DNA of 5,675 nucleotides. Origin: Luminiphilus sp. (GTDB taxonomy: Bacteria > Pseudomonadota > Gammaproteobacteria > Pseudomonadales > Halieaceae). This document shows positions 5,327 through 5,675 of this stretch, piece after piece; positions within the stretch are counted from its first letter, which is position 1, and the number at the start of each line of letters is the position of its first letter. The notes under the pieces are model-generated. The model had not been told where the DNA came from. It made no database searches and saw only the letters and a program-made list of their open reading frames with translations. The stretch is taken from contig JAQXEB010000182.1 in NCBI GenBank assembly GCA_029251065.1, forward strand, positions 1-5,675, in the 5' to 3' direction. The translations under genes were made by a program, and so were the position numbers.

Positions 5327-5675
5327 CTCTGCGGACCACGTATGAGGACTCCCGGTGTCGCTCCAAGATAGCGACCATTGTCGAACGTTTGCACACCGGA
5401 CTTAAAGGTCGCTCGGTATCCTGAAGACGACTGCAGCAAACGCTTCCCACCTGCGGGCAAATCATTGGCGACCCAAGGCTTGCTCATGGCAATATTTTCG
5501 AGCTCGATAATATTAATATCTGCGAGGTAGCCACGCGCCAGTACGCCGCGATCATGAAGTCCATAAACCTTCGCAGTATCAGCGCATTGGCGTTTTATAG
5601 CCTCACTCAAACTCAGCCTAAACCCGTCTCGATCGCGTACCCAATGTTGCAACATGAATGTTGGTGAAGCCGCAT
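5317..5675 (-). CDS. Amidohydrolase family protein, C-terminal part (N-acyl-D-amino-acid deacylase-like; 5' end outside window)
   Basis: The - strand frame is open from the window's right edge to the TGA at 5317-5319, giving about 119 codons of the C-terminal end. The in-frame ATG at 5655 is internal: the codons before it continue a family-like run (ASPTFMLQHWVRDRDG). Seen: HWVRDR, then a helix with KRQCADTAKVYGLHDRG, then the hallmark ending of metal-dependent hydrolases of the D-aminoacylase type, DRGVLARGYLADINIIE, followed by DLPAGGKRLLQ and SGVQTFDNG, where the polypeptide returns to the small beta-sandwich. The metal-binding His/Asp residues lie in the missing N-terminal part, so activity cannot be judged. 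Family members remove acyl groups from D-amino acids or cleave related amides, but many are uncharacterised. It converges on the DUF429 gene with a 16-base gap, so it belongs to a different transcript. Confidence 0.88.
   Translation of the reverse strand, partial: AASPTFMLQHWVRDRDGFRLSLSEAIKRQCADTAKVYGLHDRGVLARGYLADINIIELENIAMSKPWVANDLPAGGKRLLQSSSGYRATFKSGVQTFDNGRYLGATPGVLIRGPQSAP

Noticed and set aside
5230..5424. 64-codon + strand frame across the convergent junction
   Set aside because: It overlaps the ends of two family-assigned genes, has no ribosome binding site of note and no recognisable domain.
1..5675. Mobile element, CRISPR array or phage-related island
   Set aside because: No transposase or integrase, terminal repeats, regular repeat-spacer pattern or tRNA gene was seen, and composition looks even across the window.

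Overview
The window reads as ordinary bacterial chromosome from a proteobacterium of roughly balanced to slightly high GC (judged by eye). The adenylate kinase keeps the E. coli-type numbering of its active-site arginines. The mix of MazG, adenylate kinase, a CYP153-like P450 and an N-acyl-D-amino-acid-deacylase-like protein suggests a marine gammaproteobacterium, for example the OM60/NOR5 (Halieaceae) group. That placement is inference; no rRNA gene is present to confirm it.

Layout: seven genes lie head to tail on the + strand, and an eighth converges on them from the right edge. On the left are two nucleotide-metabolism genes: the 3' end of mazG (1-342) and a complete adk (421-1059). Next come a glutathione S-transferase-like protein with an extra C-terminal segment (1115-2035) and, 9 bases later, a short-chain dehydrogenase/reductase (2045-2806). 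After an AT-rich 86-base gap with a possible promoter comes a two-gene electron-transfer and hydroxylation unit: a [2Fe-2S] ferredoxin (2893-3210) and a CYP153-like cytochrome P450 (3233-4486). A DUF429 protein with a predicted RNase H-like fold follows (start chosen at 4509, end 5300). On the - strand, 16 bases away, is the C-terminal end of an amidohydrolase (5317-5675), which runs off the window.

How the genes may work together: the ferredoxin would pass electrons to the P450, a family known for terminal hydroxylation of alkanes and related hydrophobic chains. No ferredoxin reductase lies in the window, so it must come from elsewhere. The upstream SDR could oxidise an alcohol or reduce a carbonyl in the same pathway, but this rests only on position. 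The GST-like protein, the DUF429 protein and the amidohydrolase have no demonstrated link to it.

I found no RNA gene, CRISPR array, transposon or attachment site. No stretch longer than 300 bases lacks a gene. I see no convincing evidence of an entirely new system. The points most worth a second look are the reductase-less ferredoxin/CYP153 unit next to adk, the SDR lacking the usual active-site Asn, and the GST's C-terminal extension.
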